A stretch of 64,000 nucleotides of DNA from Onchocerca volvulus (taxonomy: Eukaryota > Nematoda > Chromadorea > Rhabditida > Onchocercidae): NCBI GenBank assembly GCA_000499405.2, contig HG738140.1, positions 1,879,024 to 1,943,023 on the forward strand. Reading direction: 5' to 3'. This document shows, one piece after another, positions 1 through 17,929 of the stretch. The first letter of the stretch is position 1, and the number at the start of each line of letters is the position of its first letter. The notes under the pieces were generated by a model. It did no database searches. It was not told the origin of the DNA and saw only the letters and a program-made list of their open reading frames with translations. Position numbers and translations under genes: made by a program.

Positions 1-545
1 CACACAATTATTTATTAGTACTACATTTCGTAAAAAAACAAAAAAACAAATTTAGTTTTAACATTTTAATTCTATTATTCATAAACTATGATAAAAACTT
101 CTACTGATTTGCAATATCAAAAAATAGAAAACAAACAAAAAAATTTAAAATACCAAAAGACATTAAAAAAATAGAAAAAAAAAAGGATGGAAGTTGTAAC
201 ATTCTTCCAAATTTGTAAAACTAGAACAAAAAAGAGTGTTACATTTTTTTTCATCTTTTTTTTTCTATTTTGATGAATCAAATAGTAGTTTTAACTTATT
301 TGGGGAAAAAATTCAAAGATTTGAGTATAATTTTTAACGATTTTTTAATTTAATTTTTAACTGTTAATATAGTATATGGGTCGGGAAATTGGATAAAAAT
401 GAAAATCATTAGGATTTGTATAGTTCAAAGATGAACTAATCTAGCTCTAGAATGTAGAATTATGATAATTTGGAAACTATGATAAGTTTTAAAATTTCAG
501 TAGAAATAATTTTAGTCCAAATAATTTCAACAATTAAAATTTCAG

Positions 546-758
546 GGTTCTATAAGTTTATGGGCTAAAGATGGTATACCATCAGTTAATTATCTACCTG
601 ACAAAGCTCTCGATTATTATTACTATTTCCATCATACTGAGGGTGATTATATAACGATATTCAAGGACGAAGATCTGGAATATACGGCAGCAATTTTTGC
701 TGTTTTAGGCCATGTAATCGCCAATATGGATAATTGGGGATATAATCAATTTATGTGA
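546..758 (+). CDS. CPQ: Carboxypeptidase Q-like M28 peptidase, last exon (partial)
   Basis: This is the final coding exon of a gene entering from the left edge: an AG acceptor at 544-545, 70 codons, and a TGA at 756-758. The translation carries the C-terminal signature of plasma glutamate carboxypeptidase/carboxypeptidase Q: Tyr-rich YYYYF, then FHHTEGDYIT, then an alternating Ala/Val helix ending HVIANMDN. In that family (zinc dipeptidases, secreted or lysosomal) the second His of FHH is a zinc ligand and is normally followed by a DT pair. Here the Thr is replaced by Tyr, which is a variation I can see but cannot interpret. Nothing recognisable as an upstream exon lies in bases 1-545, which read as AT-rich intron. 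Family assignment rests on the short C-terminal motif only. Confidence 0.75.
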   Translation, partial: GSISLWAKDGIPSVNYLPDKALDYYYYFHHTEGDYITIFKDEDLEYTAAIFAVLGHVIANMDNWGYNQFM

Positions 759-816
759 TATTTTTCTGCTGAGAGAAACTTTTATGCATAAAATTACCAA
801 TCATATATATACATAT

Positions 817-860
817 AAAATGGAAAATTTTCGGAAGGATTTCCGAAAATTTTCCATTTT
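817..860. repeat. Perfect 20-bp hairpin in CPQ 3' flank
   Basis: Two 20-base arms (817-836 and 841-860) are exact reverse complements separated by a 4-base loop (GGAT). The structure lies 59 bases after the CPQ-like stop codon, so it is probably in the 3' UTR or just beyond it. It could stabilise or terminate the transcript, or be a small foldback element. The rest of 759-1300 is AT-rich with no coding signal. Confidence 0.8.
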
Positions 861-1300
861 TTAAATTTATGCATTCAAAATTTAAATTCGATTATTAAAA
901 TAGTACTTAATGATACTTATTTATTCTGATATTATTAACTATGATATTAAGTATTTTCAAATAATCAATTCATCGCAAAATTAATACAAAATAAGATTAA
1001 AAATTATTAATTAAAACTAAAGTGAATATACAGGTTAGCATATCAAATCTGTTTGTATTGTTCATTTGTTATAAATCAATTAATTGTCTAAAGTTTCACA
1101 ATTAACCAAAAAGATAATTAAAGGAATGATTTCTTTCTAGTAGTGATTGATATATTCAAATCAGCCCGTATATTAATGCAATTCTGCAAACCTATATATT
1201 TCGCTGCAATTGAAATGAGAAAATAATACAAGAGATTTGTACTGAATGAATCATTAATTTTAATTAATAAATATACATTAAGATAATGAATATGTCAAAG

Positions 1301-3222
1301 CTACATATAATTACGCTTTGGCTTTAATATTGGATTCAAAATATAGAGCCATTGCTTCAGAGGTATTTCAATGCTACGATCGTGTACAATTAAATCGGAT
1401 CCCAGAATACTGTTACCTTGTACATTGACCAATCGTAGATTTCCACTTGACCAATCTAAGCCTAAATTAATCTATGTAAATAAAAATGTGAATGTTCGTT
1501 GTCGTTTTTGATCGCAACATTGTAAGTTCTTATCGATTGCTTTGAAATTTTGATACAACGTTGCATTCGAATGGGCCAAGTTTCTTTATAGATATATCTA
1601 CCCTTTTTTTATCTCTCTGCAAGGATAAACATGTTTCCCGCCAAAATGCTCCGATTAGAAGAAAGCAAAGTGAGATCAACCAATCATTGATTCACTGTTC
1701 GATAATAGTCGGCAAATAATTTATATAAATAAAAATATAAATGTTCGTTGTAGATTTTGACAGAACGTTTCAAGTTCTTCATGGATTGATTTGAAATTTT
1801 TTTTTTCTTTTTTAGCAGAACGAGTCAGTGTAGCATGGCCAGATACAGTTGATATTATACATAAAAAATATTATCAACTGGAATCTACGGAAGTAATTAA
1901 ATTTTCAGAAAGTATTTGAAATATAATATATATTACATAAATTGTTCATATGTATTCAAATAAACAAAAGCCCATTGAAAAATATGGAAACATAATAAGG
2001 AAATAAAGTTTTTATAAAGAATAATTGATTTAATTTTTTATCTTTTCTTAACTTTGTCTTTATTAAATTTTTACAATTTGACTATGACATATTTACTTGC
2101 GGATTTGATGTTTTGTACCATCTCAAAATTTAAAATTTAAAATATATTTTTTAATATATCTTATATAAGTAAATAGATTTAAGGATGAAAGATAAAGTAG
2201 AATTTCATTATTTGACAAGATTTTAAAAAATTAATAATAATGAAAAGTTCACCTCGTTTACTAAATTTGCCAATAATCCAATCTAATATTGGATTATCAT
2301 TTTTTCTTTCTGATATTATAAAACGATCAAAATTACTTCCACCAGTATCCAAATGAGCCAAAGGTTGGCTCTTTTGACTAAAATCATTCATTGCATTGAT
2401 TGGTTTAATGTGTCGTTTCAAATTCCAATTCAGTTTTTCGAAAGCCTGAGAAATTTATCTTTTCTTAATTATTTTAAAATGTAACATTATGAGGAAAGAT
2501 TTAAGATTTCTGTCAGAAATTTAGTTTTAATTTATAATCTAAATTAAAGTTGAATGAAAAAGTAAAATCTAAATTAAGATCCAAATAGAGTTTAAATTTA
2601 ATGGATGCTTAATGAAAAGTCATACATTAGAAACAAATTTGAAGGAAAAAATTTAGAAATAACAAACAGTTAATGCTATTCTATTACTGCAAATATTTGG
2701 AAATATATGCTGACCTGTCCCGTATTCTGACTGGATGATGGCGAATTCGATCGATTTGTGTTCAAAATTTGCATAATATCATCAAGCAAATTAATTATGA
2801 CCGCTGCGCTGAATCTCGAATAATCATTAAGTCCATGAAAATTTGTTTCAAACAAGTTCCAGTTTTCCATTAATGATCCATTTGTTAAGTTCCTTACCAC
2901 TATTTGATTAGAAAAACAAAATTTCCCCGAATTTTGCTTACATTTTTCAAATTATAATTAATATTGATTGATAAAGACAATGAATGAAATTACTTATCAC
3001 TAGTTTGAGGATAAATTTTGGTAAATTTTCCAAAATTTTTGAAGTAAAGTCAATTTTCTTGAACTCTAAAATCTTCAAAGTAAAGTTTAAGGGTTAGAAG
3101 ACCTGCCAGAAGGTTGACGTTTCGAAATGATTGCATTTTGATCATTTTTTTGAACAATCCATCGACTGCTATCAGCAATAAGCTGCTTTATTGTTTTCTC
3201 CAGTGAATTGGTGGTATCTAAG
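1301..3222 (-). CDS. Unrecognised four-exon protein, C-terminal part
   Basis: I do not recognise this protein. Four minus-strand exons join in consistent phase: about 3103-3222 (5' limit uncertain; AG acceptors at 3223 or 3218), 2715-2892, 2253-2445 and 1301-1461, ending with TAG at 1301-1303. They encode about 215 residues: a helical start (KTIKQLIADSSRW), a Ser/Asn-rich spacer (SNSPSSSQN), a stretch containing GGSNFDRFIISER, and a C-terminal block GLDWSSGNLRLVNVQGNSIL ending in NPILKPKRNYM. Donors are GT and acceptors AG at every junction; the 2892 acceptor (GTAAG) is weak. The N-terminus and start codon were not found upstream of 3222. Alternative: part of the chain could be intronic, but the phase agreement over three junctions and unusually open frames argue for a real gene. 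Confidence 0.5.
1475..1801. repeat. Diverged direct repeat pair plus dispersed repeat fragment
   Basis: A roughly 78-base segment at 1475-1553 recurs in diverged form at 1725-1801 (shared cores such as AATGTTCGTTGT and AAGTTCTT...GATTG). Between them, 1622-1690 matches a second copy at 29570-29638, sharing GATAAACATGTTT and the core GCTCCGATT. The second site is inside the LTR-like element at 29.4 kb, so this is probably an old fragment of the same retrotransposon sitting in the last intron of the minus-strand gene. Confidence 0.6.
1816..1919 (+). CDS. Possible isolated terminal exon (+), unassigned
   Basis: A good acceptor (TTCTTTTTTAG, AG at 1814-1815) is followed by 34 open codons to TGA at 1917-1919, with protein-like composition (ERVSVAWPDTVDIIHKKYY). 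No upstream plus-strand exon could be linked, and it lies inside the final intron of the minus-strand gene. It may be a fragment of a decayed gene or chance. Confidence 0.2.
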
Positions 3223-4505
3223 CTAATAAAGTTTACTACGTAATTTGAAATAATAAATTTTCTAAAGTTTGTTAAAAAATAATTGAGCAATTAATTTCAA
3301 AATTTAGCAATAAAGCATTTATAAATTCAACCAAAATCCTGAGAATAAAATTTTCTCAATTCAATAAAACTTTTAAATAATTCAAGAATTTACCGGTTAA
3401 AAGGAAGCAAATAGCAAGAATTTTTAGTGACCGCATCCAGTGACTAATAAATATGTCAAATTCATATGACGGATTTCGTTAAAGTGATTTTTTGAGGTTT
3501 GCTTGAACATGACAAGAATCCGGAAGTCACAATGAATCACTTACTCCTATTATCAATTCATATAAACGAGAGGGGAAGCATTGATGAAAAATGATGCAAA
3601 ATTAAATTCAATGCCATTTCTATTCTCTCATCTGGTCATTTTTATTCAGAAATAGCAATCGATTGACCTATTTCAACAGCCAAAATTTTCCCTCATTTTC
3701 AATAATTTGTTGTCGGAATGAAAAGAAAATTGACAACGATGGATCGATGCCTTTTCAAATTTCTTTTTTTTTCAGATTTTTTTTTTTTTAAATCCACAAT
3801 CCAATATATTTTAGAATTCAACAATCATCAGAGAAAATTGGAAAATTAATGGCCATCCGTCATCCTTCCCTATCATATTCTCTAAAAATTCGGTATACAA
3901 TAACAAATATCATATTCTCTGCAATTATAGTTGCAAATAATGGATTTAAACCCTTGACTAAGTAACTGGAAAAAACTTATTCTTCAACTTTGGTTAGAAC
4001 GCTGTTTCACCAACGATGCTGGCAATCATTTGATATTTCCAGTTTGCTTATTTCATGTTTCAGCATTTTCAAGAGTACCAAAAAACTTTCTATTTCTGAC
4101 ATAATACTTTTAATGAAAAATCACCATCAGAAAAGTCAAATTTTTTATTAATTATTCAATAAACTCATCTCTTTCATTTAAAAGTAAAGCTTTTCATTCC
4201 TATCCGAATGTGTCTTAAAAAGTTTGCGGCAACATAACATCTATGACATGCGCTTTATGAATAAAATTTACTATTTATATAGGAAACAGTTCTCCAGATC
4301 TAGAATTGTTTTTCAAAAAAGCTTCTTCAATAATTTTGAGATCATGGAGAACCATACAACTATCATACAAAGCAAAACAGAAAACACGTTCTGCAATAAT
4401 TTCGTCGTGATTTAGAGAATCTTTTTTTCAACTAAAAATATATAACTTTAACAGTTAACCTAAACAATATACAGAACTGAAATCTAAATGGAAATAAAAC
4501 TGATT
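3223..4505. other. Intergenic, no supported gene
   Basis: AT-rich sequence between two minus-strand genes. It should contain the promoter and any 5' exons of the 1301-3222 gene. A 63-codon open frame near 4224-4415 lacks splice or start support and is not called. Nothing else recognised. Confidence 0.6.
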
Positions 4506-5326
4506 CTAATGATGTTCTTTTCCCCAGTGTGTATGTCCATATTTCCAGTACATGTACGATTCTTCTATAGCAATTACTGTAGCCGCAACACCACATCCTA
4601 ATTTCCAACCAGCACGAATCATATATTTAACGCTACCCCATGGATCGCCAGCAAACCGTCCCATAAACAAATATGAATAATTCCTGAAAACAAGAAGCAC
4701 TAATTAGAATTGATTTTTCCTTTAAATCAATTTTGGAAATATCGGAAAAAACTTTTGTTAGTTTGTGAGGAAACAAAAATATTAAAATATATTGTAAACT
4801 TTTAAAGAAAATTGTGCTTGAAATAGTTTGAATTTCAGCTCCCTTTCAACTTTATGAAATCACTAAAAGGAACATGCAGTATTAAACAGATGAAAGACGA
4901 AAGAAAATTTGTCAATTACGCATAATTTGATCTAACAATTCTCCATAAAAAATTATTTGCATTTTCATTATTTTATTTTGGTCAAACAAAAAAAAGTAAA
5001 AAAGTAGAACACTTCCTTGAGCCTGCAACTTCAGAAATAGATGGCAATTCAGTAGCAGAATAAAAAAGATGTAGTTCATATGGCAAAACTTAAATTACAT
5101 AATAGGTATGAATAATACAGAATTACTATCTTTTCGAAGAGAACTAGCTATTCTCAATAAGACTGACAACAAATTAGATCATTCTTAATAAAAACATATA
5201 CCGTATCCAGGGATCTTTTAGACCGATCCGTGCCAATCTTTCTTCATGTGTTCGAAGTTTCGGTATCTCGCGATAATTGTCATATATTGTATATGATGGT
5301 ATTTTCGGTCCGTGGTCATGTCCCAT
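4506..5326 (-). CDS. NDUFB3: NADH dehydrogenase (complex I) B12 subunit, NDUFB3
   Basis: A complete two-exon gene: exon 1 5202-5326 (ATG at 5324-5326) and exon 2 4506-4683 (TAG at 4506-4508), with a 518-bp GT-AG intron splitting an Arg codon. The 100-residue product has the B12 accessory-subunit pattern: a His-rich start (MGHDHG), LKDPWIRN, RFAGDPWG, a single hydrophobic membrane segment (GCGVAATVIAIEESYMYW) and a basic/His C-terminus ending GKEHH. Human NDUFB3 is 98 residues and has the same order of DPW, membrane helix and terminal KKHH. It sits in the membrane arm of mitochondrial complex I at the inner membrane and has a structural, not catalytic, role. The start is the only ATG giving the N-terminal MGHDHG that matches the family. 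The LTR element begins 254 bases upstream of the start codon, so it may sit in or near the promoter. Confidence 0.88.
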
Positions 5327-5579
5327 CGTAGCAAATTAAATCTGAAAACTAACAAATACCAAATGCCAAATTGATTATTCTTTAAATGTCACTTTTGAAC
5401 CAAATTTACAAACTTGTTAATTTAAAATGAAAACTGCAGAAGACAAAAAGAAAAGTTATAAAATAATAAGTTTCATTTCCAATTCAAAGAAAATGAAGAA
5501 ATTGATGATAATTGAAAAATAATTTAATATTCTTTTATTCATTTTAATGATTAATTCAGATTAGCTTTAGGTTAATATT

Positions 5580-6068
5580 TGGCGAAAAAACTGAAATATT
5601 TTTTGTATTATAGATATATCATTGTCTATGCAAATTTTTGACCATAACGCTATAATTAACATACTGTAATTGTGTGTTACTATGACGAAATGAAGTAATA
5701 ACTTTCATTATAAAAACGGTTCTTATCTGAAAGAATTCATTCATTGATTCAGTCCTTTGCTCTGACCGGTCAGGGCATTCAATCCTTTAATCTGACCGGT
5801 CAAAGTCTTCAGACCTTTGCCTTGATCGATATTCGACGAGCAGTGCTTCCCAAACCTCACCAAACTCTATTAATTCCCAATACTTTTAATCGGCAAATAA
5901 TTTCCTTACTATCAAAGGGAAGTTCAAACCATCGATTATACAACGATATTCTCAATTTACTGTGTAATATAATTGTGGCAAATAAAACTCATCATATTAG
6001 GGACTTCTTTACACAAAAAAATCATTTACATCAAGTTCCAATTTTCTCCAGATTTTACTTTTCCGACA
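5580..6068 (+). repeat. 5' LTR
   Basis: Left long terminal repeat of the element. It contains an internal 30-bp tandem motif, with TTTGC/TTTAA-starting units at 5756, 5786 and 5816, each followed by CTGACCGGTCA or a diverged form. The right LTR has only a degraded counterpart near 6843-6900. Open frames running through it arise from the 30-bp period and are not genes. Confidence 0.8.
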
Positions 6069-6568
6069 ATTTGGTGCCACGAACCGGGACAACATCTACC
6101 AACTTAATGATAAATCTGAACTGGCAAGGGAAAAGTTGGAACAACTTATCAAGGAGCAGTCCTTTGATCAAAGGAACAATCAGACAGAAAAGAACTTTCA
6201 AAGAAGATTCAAGGAGCAGTCCTTCAATCAGAATCAACGTTCAGTGCGGAAGTAATTAGATCGAACAAAACTTTCAAGAATTCCTCAAAGAAGATCCGAA
6301 AAGCAATTCTTTGATCAAAACGAACATTCAATGTAAAAAGAAATAATTTGGAAACAACTACATTCAAAATTAATTGAAGAAGTTTACTCAGAAATGGATT
6401 CAGAAGAAGTAATAACAAAACAATTCGGGATCAACTATTTCATAACTAAGTGAAGAAATTTACCCGGAAGTGGATTCAGGAGAAGTTAATGAATAATTCA
6501 AGCAAGTTAATTTTGCTATAACACCCAAATTTTTTCCTCTGAAAGGATTCATTTTCTTCAATTGGGAA
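6069..6568 (+). other. Internal domain of LTR element with primer-binding site
   Basis: Starts with the primer-binding site at 6072-6090. The remainder is made of short diverged direct repeats (AAGGAGCAGTCCTT at about 6152 and 6212; GGATTCAG(A/G)AGAAG at about 6394 and 6471) and holds no retroviral-type protein. The bases just before the right LTR (TTGGGAA) are only a weak polypurine tract. Confidence 0.7.
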
Positions 6569-7115
6569 TGTCGGGAAAATCCAAATATTTTTTGGAATGT
6601 AGATGTTCTCAAATAATCAGAAATCTTTGTAGTTTAGAAATATCTTTGTACATTCAAACTTTGATTTTTACGATATAATTAACATATTGTAATTTGTATT
6701 GTGCTATGATGATATACTGTAAATTATCTCTCTTTGCATTATAAGTTGATATGCTGTAAATTGTACTAGAGTTCACATGTAGTAAATAACTTCGTTACAA
6801 AAAAGGATTTTAATCTGCACGGGCTATACATTTTTATTAAATCCTTTGCTCTGATCGATTAGAACATCCAATTCTTTGCTCTAGCCGATATTCGAGAGCA
6901 AAATTGCTTTCTAAACCTCATCAAATTCTATCAGTTTCCAATAAACCCAAGATATCTCCCTATTATCTACAAATTATCGGTTGCATTATTGAACTCATTA
7001 ATTCATTGTTTATCATAGTTGCGGCAAATAAAAATCATCATATCAAGGATTTCATTATAAAACAAATCATTTATATCAAATTCTAACGATTCCTCCAAAT
7101 TTTATTTTCTCGACA
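6569..7115 (+). repeat. 3' LTR
   Basis: Right long terminal repeat, beginning TGTCGGGAAAATCC and ending TTCTCGACA, immediately followed by the second ATATT target duplication. It aligns with the left LTR along its length with many substitutions and several indels. Confidence 0.8.
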
Positions 7116-7453
7116 ATATTTTCTTTATTCAAACTTGTTGCAAGCAATAATTAGTTCGAAATAATAATTACATTAACCTACTGGCGCCATAGAAATAAGG
7201 AAATTTCCTCAGAAATCATCAAATCTAAGTTTATAAGATGTTGAAAAGAAAGTAGGCATAAAAAAATCTCGAAAAACTCCCGAGTGATCCTTTCAAACAT
7301 CAAATAATTCCTTCCGAAACACAATACACCACATGGTTTTATTACGGTCTGTGAAAAAATGAAACTTTCGAAATTTTTTTTTAATTTTCGTTATTTACAC
7401 GTGGAAGTTGTCGTGAAGTCGCATGGAAGTTGCGTAAAGTCGTAAAGTGGAGG

Positions 7454-8960
7454 ATGTTGAATGTTGTGGTGGAATTGTTGAGGTTTGCGTATACATTCTT
7501 GGAAGTAATCCTGAATTATATCTCTAAACCATCACTTATTATTAAAAGCCTTCTGTGTAGCACCACCGACAACAATTTGCAATCTCATCAAATTCCCAAT
7601 CATCTCGCTGTCTTATACACCGATAAGTATGCTATTTCACTTGTAGGTTTTTTAATTTAAGTTCTAGTTTAAATTTCAGAAAAGTTTTGTTGGAATTTCG
7701 TAGTTTTTCCAATGATTTGGGATTTAAAAGACTAATGCGTAATTCGTTTCTAATTTTCAATGAAAATCAATTTTGTTCCAAAATTTTACTACTTCTCATT
7801 GAAATTTCGAAATTTGTTAAATGAGAACTATTAAATTTTACATTTCTTTTTTTTTTTATCCTTTCTAAAATACGAAACTTCTAATCATTAATCTAAGCCA
7901 AGATTTCAGTGGAAACACCATTAATTTCTAAACATAAACTCTCTAAGTTTAATTTTCCATAAGATCCTAAAAGGCTTATATGTCTCTCTTCGAGGTATTA
8001 ATCTGCGATGATGTTCATGTCATATTTTCAATTTGAAGTAACATTTTGCAGGAAGCTCTGAGTAAATTAATTGTTCATAGTGCGCATGCTGGTATCACGA
8101 AAATTACATTATATGATCCATGGTCATATATTTTTTCAAATCGAGAAATTCTGCGGGAACTAACGAATGAATTTATGCATACGAAGCGTCCAAAGGAGGT
8201 TATTGATATTGAATTTTTCGATTCCGATCATCCTATCATCCATCCGAATTTCATTCATACTGCTGTCAAAATACTTGGTGCACAAGATGGTAGACAGTCC
8301 ATTGTTCGAGCTTGCCAGAAAGTAATGTCTTTTGCAAATTCATTAAGAGTTTAAATTCACGTCAGAAATTTGCATTACCCCATCTTTTATGCAATATCAT
8401 AAATTATGTAAATGAATCAAATTAGGTTGAGTCAAGTTTCAGTTACGGATGGAATGAAAATAAATTAGAAATTAAAATTAATTGCTAAATTTTTTCTTCA
8501 ATCTCTTTATTGTGATCAAAATGAAAAAAATTTTCATTTTTCTTTTTTTTTTTCATTTCGATCATGGTGAAGATTACCGCCTCCTCGTTTTAATTACCAA
8601 ATTACATTATGGTAAAGGCATTAATGCATCGTAAGAATTTCATAATAACTTTTTTAAATTAGTTTTTATAAACTTATTAAGCTCATATATCGAAAGAATC
8701 ACTTTCAGCTTTGCGTAGAATGTGAACCAGCAAATATAACAGTCGAGCAAATATCAGAGTGTCTTGCTAAAGAACACATTTGCGAACCGGATTTTCTGCT
8801 TCAAATAGGTAATTTGAAAACAATGGCGGGTTATTCTCCATGGGTATTAAGAATAACGGAAATATTACAGTTAAAAAGCCTTCCCAGTAACTTTTCGCAT
8901 CATCAATTTCTTTCCTATCTTCATGAATATTCATCAAGAGATCGTCGAATTGGAAGGTGA
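7454..8960 (+). CDS. NUS1: NUS1/Nogo-B receptor, dehydrodolichyl diphosphate synthase subunit
   Basis: Three exons join in phase: 7454-7642, 8052-8321 and 8709-8960 (TGA at 8958-8960), 236 codons. NUS1 pairs with the DHDDS catalytic subunit in the ER to form the cis-prenyltransferase that makes dolichol for N-glycosylation. Exon 1 gives an N-terminal hydrophobic helix (residues about 3-22) and IPNHLAVLYTD, matching the family's IPxHVGLL segment. Exon 2 has ITKITLYDPW and AVKILGAQDGRQSIVRAC, the family's SVYD and AVKVLSPEDG blocks. Exon 3 has YSPWVLRITEI and ends RDRRIGR, keeping the C-terminal RxG motif needed for catalysis in the heterodimer. It is shorter than human NUS1 (293), mainly at the N-terminus. 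The ATG at 7454 is the first in frame; a longer start on an unseen upstream exon is possible. A polyA signal AATAAA lies at 9226-9231. Confidence 0.9.
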
Positions 8961-9095
8961 ATCTCAACCAACATTCCATTTAGGCTTTATTTTTTATTCA
9001 CATAAAATGCTTTCTACGGGGAATTGGAAGGTGAATCTCAAACAACATTCGATTTAGGCTTTATTTTTTATTCACATAAAATGCTTTCTACGGGG
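8948..9095. repeat. 74-bp tandem duplication across the NUS1 stop codon
   Basis: Positions 8948-9021 are repeated at 9022-9095 with only two or so substitutions. The unit includes the last codons and stop of NUS1 plus the start of its 3' UTR, so the coding end is copied once downstream in non-coding sequence. High identity indicates a recent event. Confidence 0.9.
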
Positions 9096-9429
9096 CAACG
9101 TAACTTAAGGCTGTGTATTTATTGTTTAGTTTTAATCGATTCTTCATAAATTATAAAGTCAAGATGTTGTTAACAGAATTTTTTATTCGGTTATGTTGAT
9201 ATTTTCTTCCGGTCAGTTTCAAGATAATAAAGCAGCTAAATTACCGCAAAATCTTCTGTTTTTTGCATGCAAATAATTCGTTATTTATACAATATTCCCA
9301 TTCAAAATATATACAAAAACATATACAGTTTCTCTGGAAATAAACCAAATGAAGGCATCTTAAATTTGAAAGCAAGTTTCTTTTTTAAAGCTGTCCCTTA
9401 GATAAATTCCCTTCCTGTCGTTGTGATTT

Positions 9430-9449
9430 AAAAAAAAAAAAAAAAAAAA

Positions 9450-9490
<41 letters not shown>

Positions 9491-9512
9491 AAAAGAAAAA
9501 AGAAAAAAAACA
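9430..9512. repeat. A20-T11-A homopolymer block
   Basis: Low-complexity run: about 20 A, 11 T, then a long A run followed by GAAAAAA-type repeats. It separates the convergent 3' ends of NUS1 and age-1. Length is unreliable in any assembly. Confidence 0.8.
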
Positions 9513-9647
9513 CTATAAAAAAGAGATCCCTTACTGAGAAACAGAGTTTAAAAGACCTTCAAGTCGTATTATTTTACCATCAAATGTGCTATTCATTTGT
9601 ACATTATGAAATAACCTGAAGGTGGATAGAATTTTTCAAAAAACTAT

Positions 9648-17197
<7,550 letters not shown>

Positions 17198-17232
17198 TTC
17201 TTTTTCAATTCAATTTAATTCCACTGTAACAT

Positions 17233-17250
17233 TCTGAAACAAATTAGAAA
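17233..17250 (-). promoter_or_regulatory. Probable trans-splice acceptor of age-1
   Basis: On the minus strand a TTTGTTTCAG acceptor ends at 17234, leaving a 36-base 5' UTR before the age-1 ATG at 17195-17197. No upstream exon is evident, so spliced-leader addition is likely; a non-coding first exon is the alternative. Confidence 0.45.
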
Positions 17251-17270
17251 CCAAAATCTTAGTTAAGCAA

Positions 17271-17350
17271 TAAAAAAATCAATCGAAATCAAAACAAAAA
17301 TAAAAAAATTAATCGAAATCAAAACAAAAGTAAAAAAATCAATCGAACTC
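17271..17350. repeat. 30-bp tandem repeat, about 2.7 copies
   Basis: Units starting at 17271, 17301 and 17331 share TAAAAAAAT(C/T)AATCGAA and then an A-rich tail. It lies just upstream of the age-1 5' end. Confidence 0.8.
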
Positions 17351-17929
17351 AAAAATCAAAACGAACCTCATACCATGTCAAAGAGTATGACATTCTTGAA
17401 AAATAAATCTGTATGAATAATTCTTTTTTAAGCGCTGTTAAAATTTTCATCGAAATTTCCCTTTAAAAGATGAGTCTTCATGTCTGTAAAATATAAAAAT
17501 GAAATGGTACATATGATTCATTGTTTTATTTCGAAAGTAACTTCCTCCGAACATTTCCGATCACTTTTACAACTAACAAGCAATCATTATTTAATTTTTT
17601 TTCTTTTTTTTTTCAATCTATTACAATAAATTATTTCTCTCTCCTTTTGTTTTCGACTCTTAACATTTCTTCAGTTATCGGAATTTTTTTTTTTATTTCT
17701 CATTTCTAATTAATTCAATCAATTTCTTCATTTCTAATTAAACTATTCTGGTTATGCAGATAATTATTTCAAATTTTCTCAATCTTTTCCTAGATTTTCG
17801 TTTTTATTCCATCGGAACAAGCAAACCATTATAAACATCTGTGAACTTTGCCTCCGAAATTTCCAATTATTTGTTAGAAGTAATACCATCTGGAAGTTGA
17901 ATGTTGCACTGCCATCGCATACTACAAAA
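17351..17929. other. Intergenic between divergent age-1 and cap-2, left part
   Basis: AT-rich, T-rich runs; no coding exon supported. Together with the stretch to 20174 it must hold the promoters of the divergent age-1 (-) and cap-2 (+) genes. Confidence 0.6.

Larger units (their letters stand above)
5580..7115 (+). mobile_element. Non-autonomous LTR retrotransposon derivative (Pao/Gypsy-type)
   Basis: Two diverged direct repeats of 489 bp (5580-6068) and 547 bp (6569-7115) flank a 500-bp centre. The right repeat begins TGTCGG and both end CGACA, the expected TG...CA inverted termini; the left one begins TGGCG, a decayed match. The element is bordered by a 5-bp target-site duplication, ATATT, at 5575-5579 and 7116-7120. 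Two bases after the left LTR lies a tRNA primer-binding site, TGGTGCCACGAACCGGGAC (6072-6090). The centre has no gag, protease, reverse transcriptase or integrase, so the element depends on another for movement (TRIM-like or an internal deletion). A 5-bp duplication fits BEL/Pao or Gypsy integrases. LTR divergence indicates an old insertion. Confidence 0.85.

Noticed and set aside
2272..2300. Short 9-bp inverted repeat (ATAATCC...)
   Set aside because: Common by chance in sequence this AT-rich and lies within a coding exon.
4224..4415. 63-codon frame (+) between the unknown gene and NDUFB3
   Set aside because: Starts at a non-ATG codon, no acceptor/donor support, no family resemblance.
6072..6090. 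tRNA T-arm-like sequence considered as a tRNA gene
   Set aside because: Only the 3' complementary 19 bases are present, with no cloverleaf; it is the LTR element's primer-binding site. No tRNA genes or CRISPR arrays were seen in the window.
5744..6259. 171-codon open frame (+) with repeated LTGQ-like phrases
   Set aside because: It runs through the LTR internal 30-bp tandem repeat, the LTR end and the primer-binding site; no splice or protein-family support.
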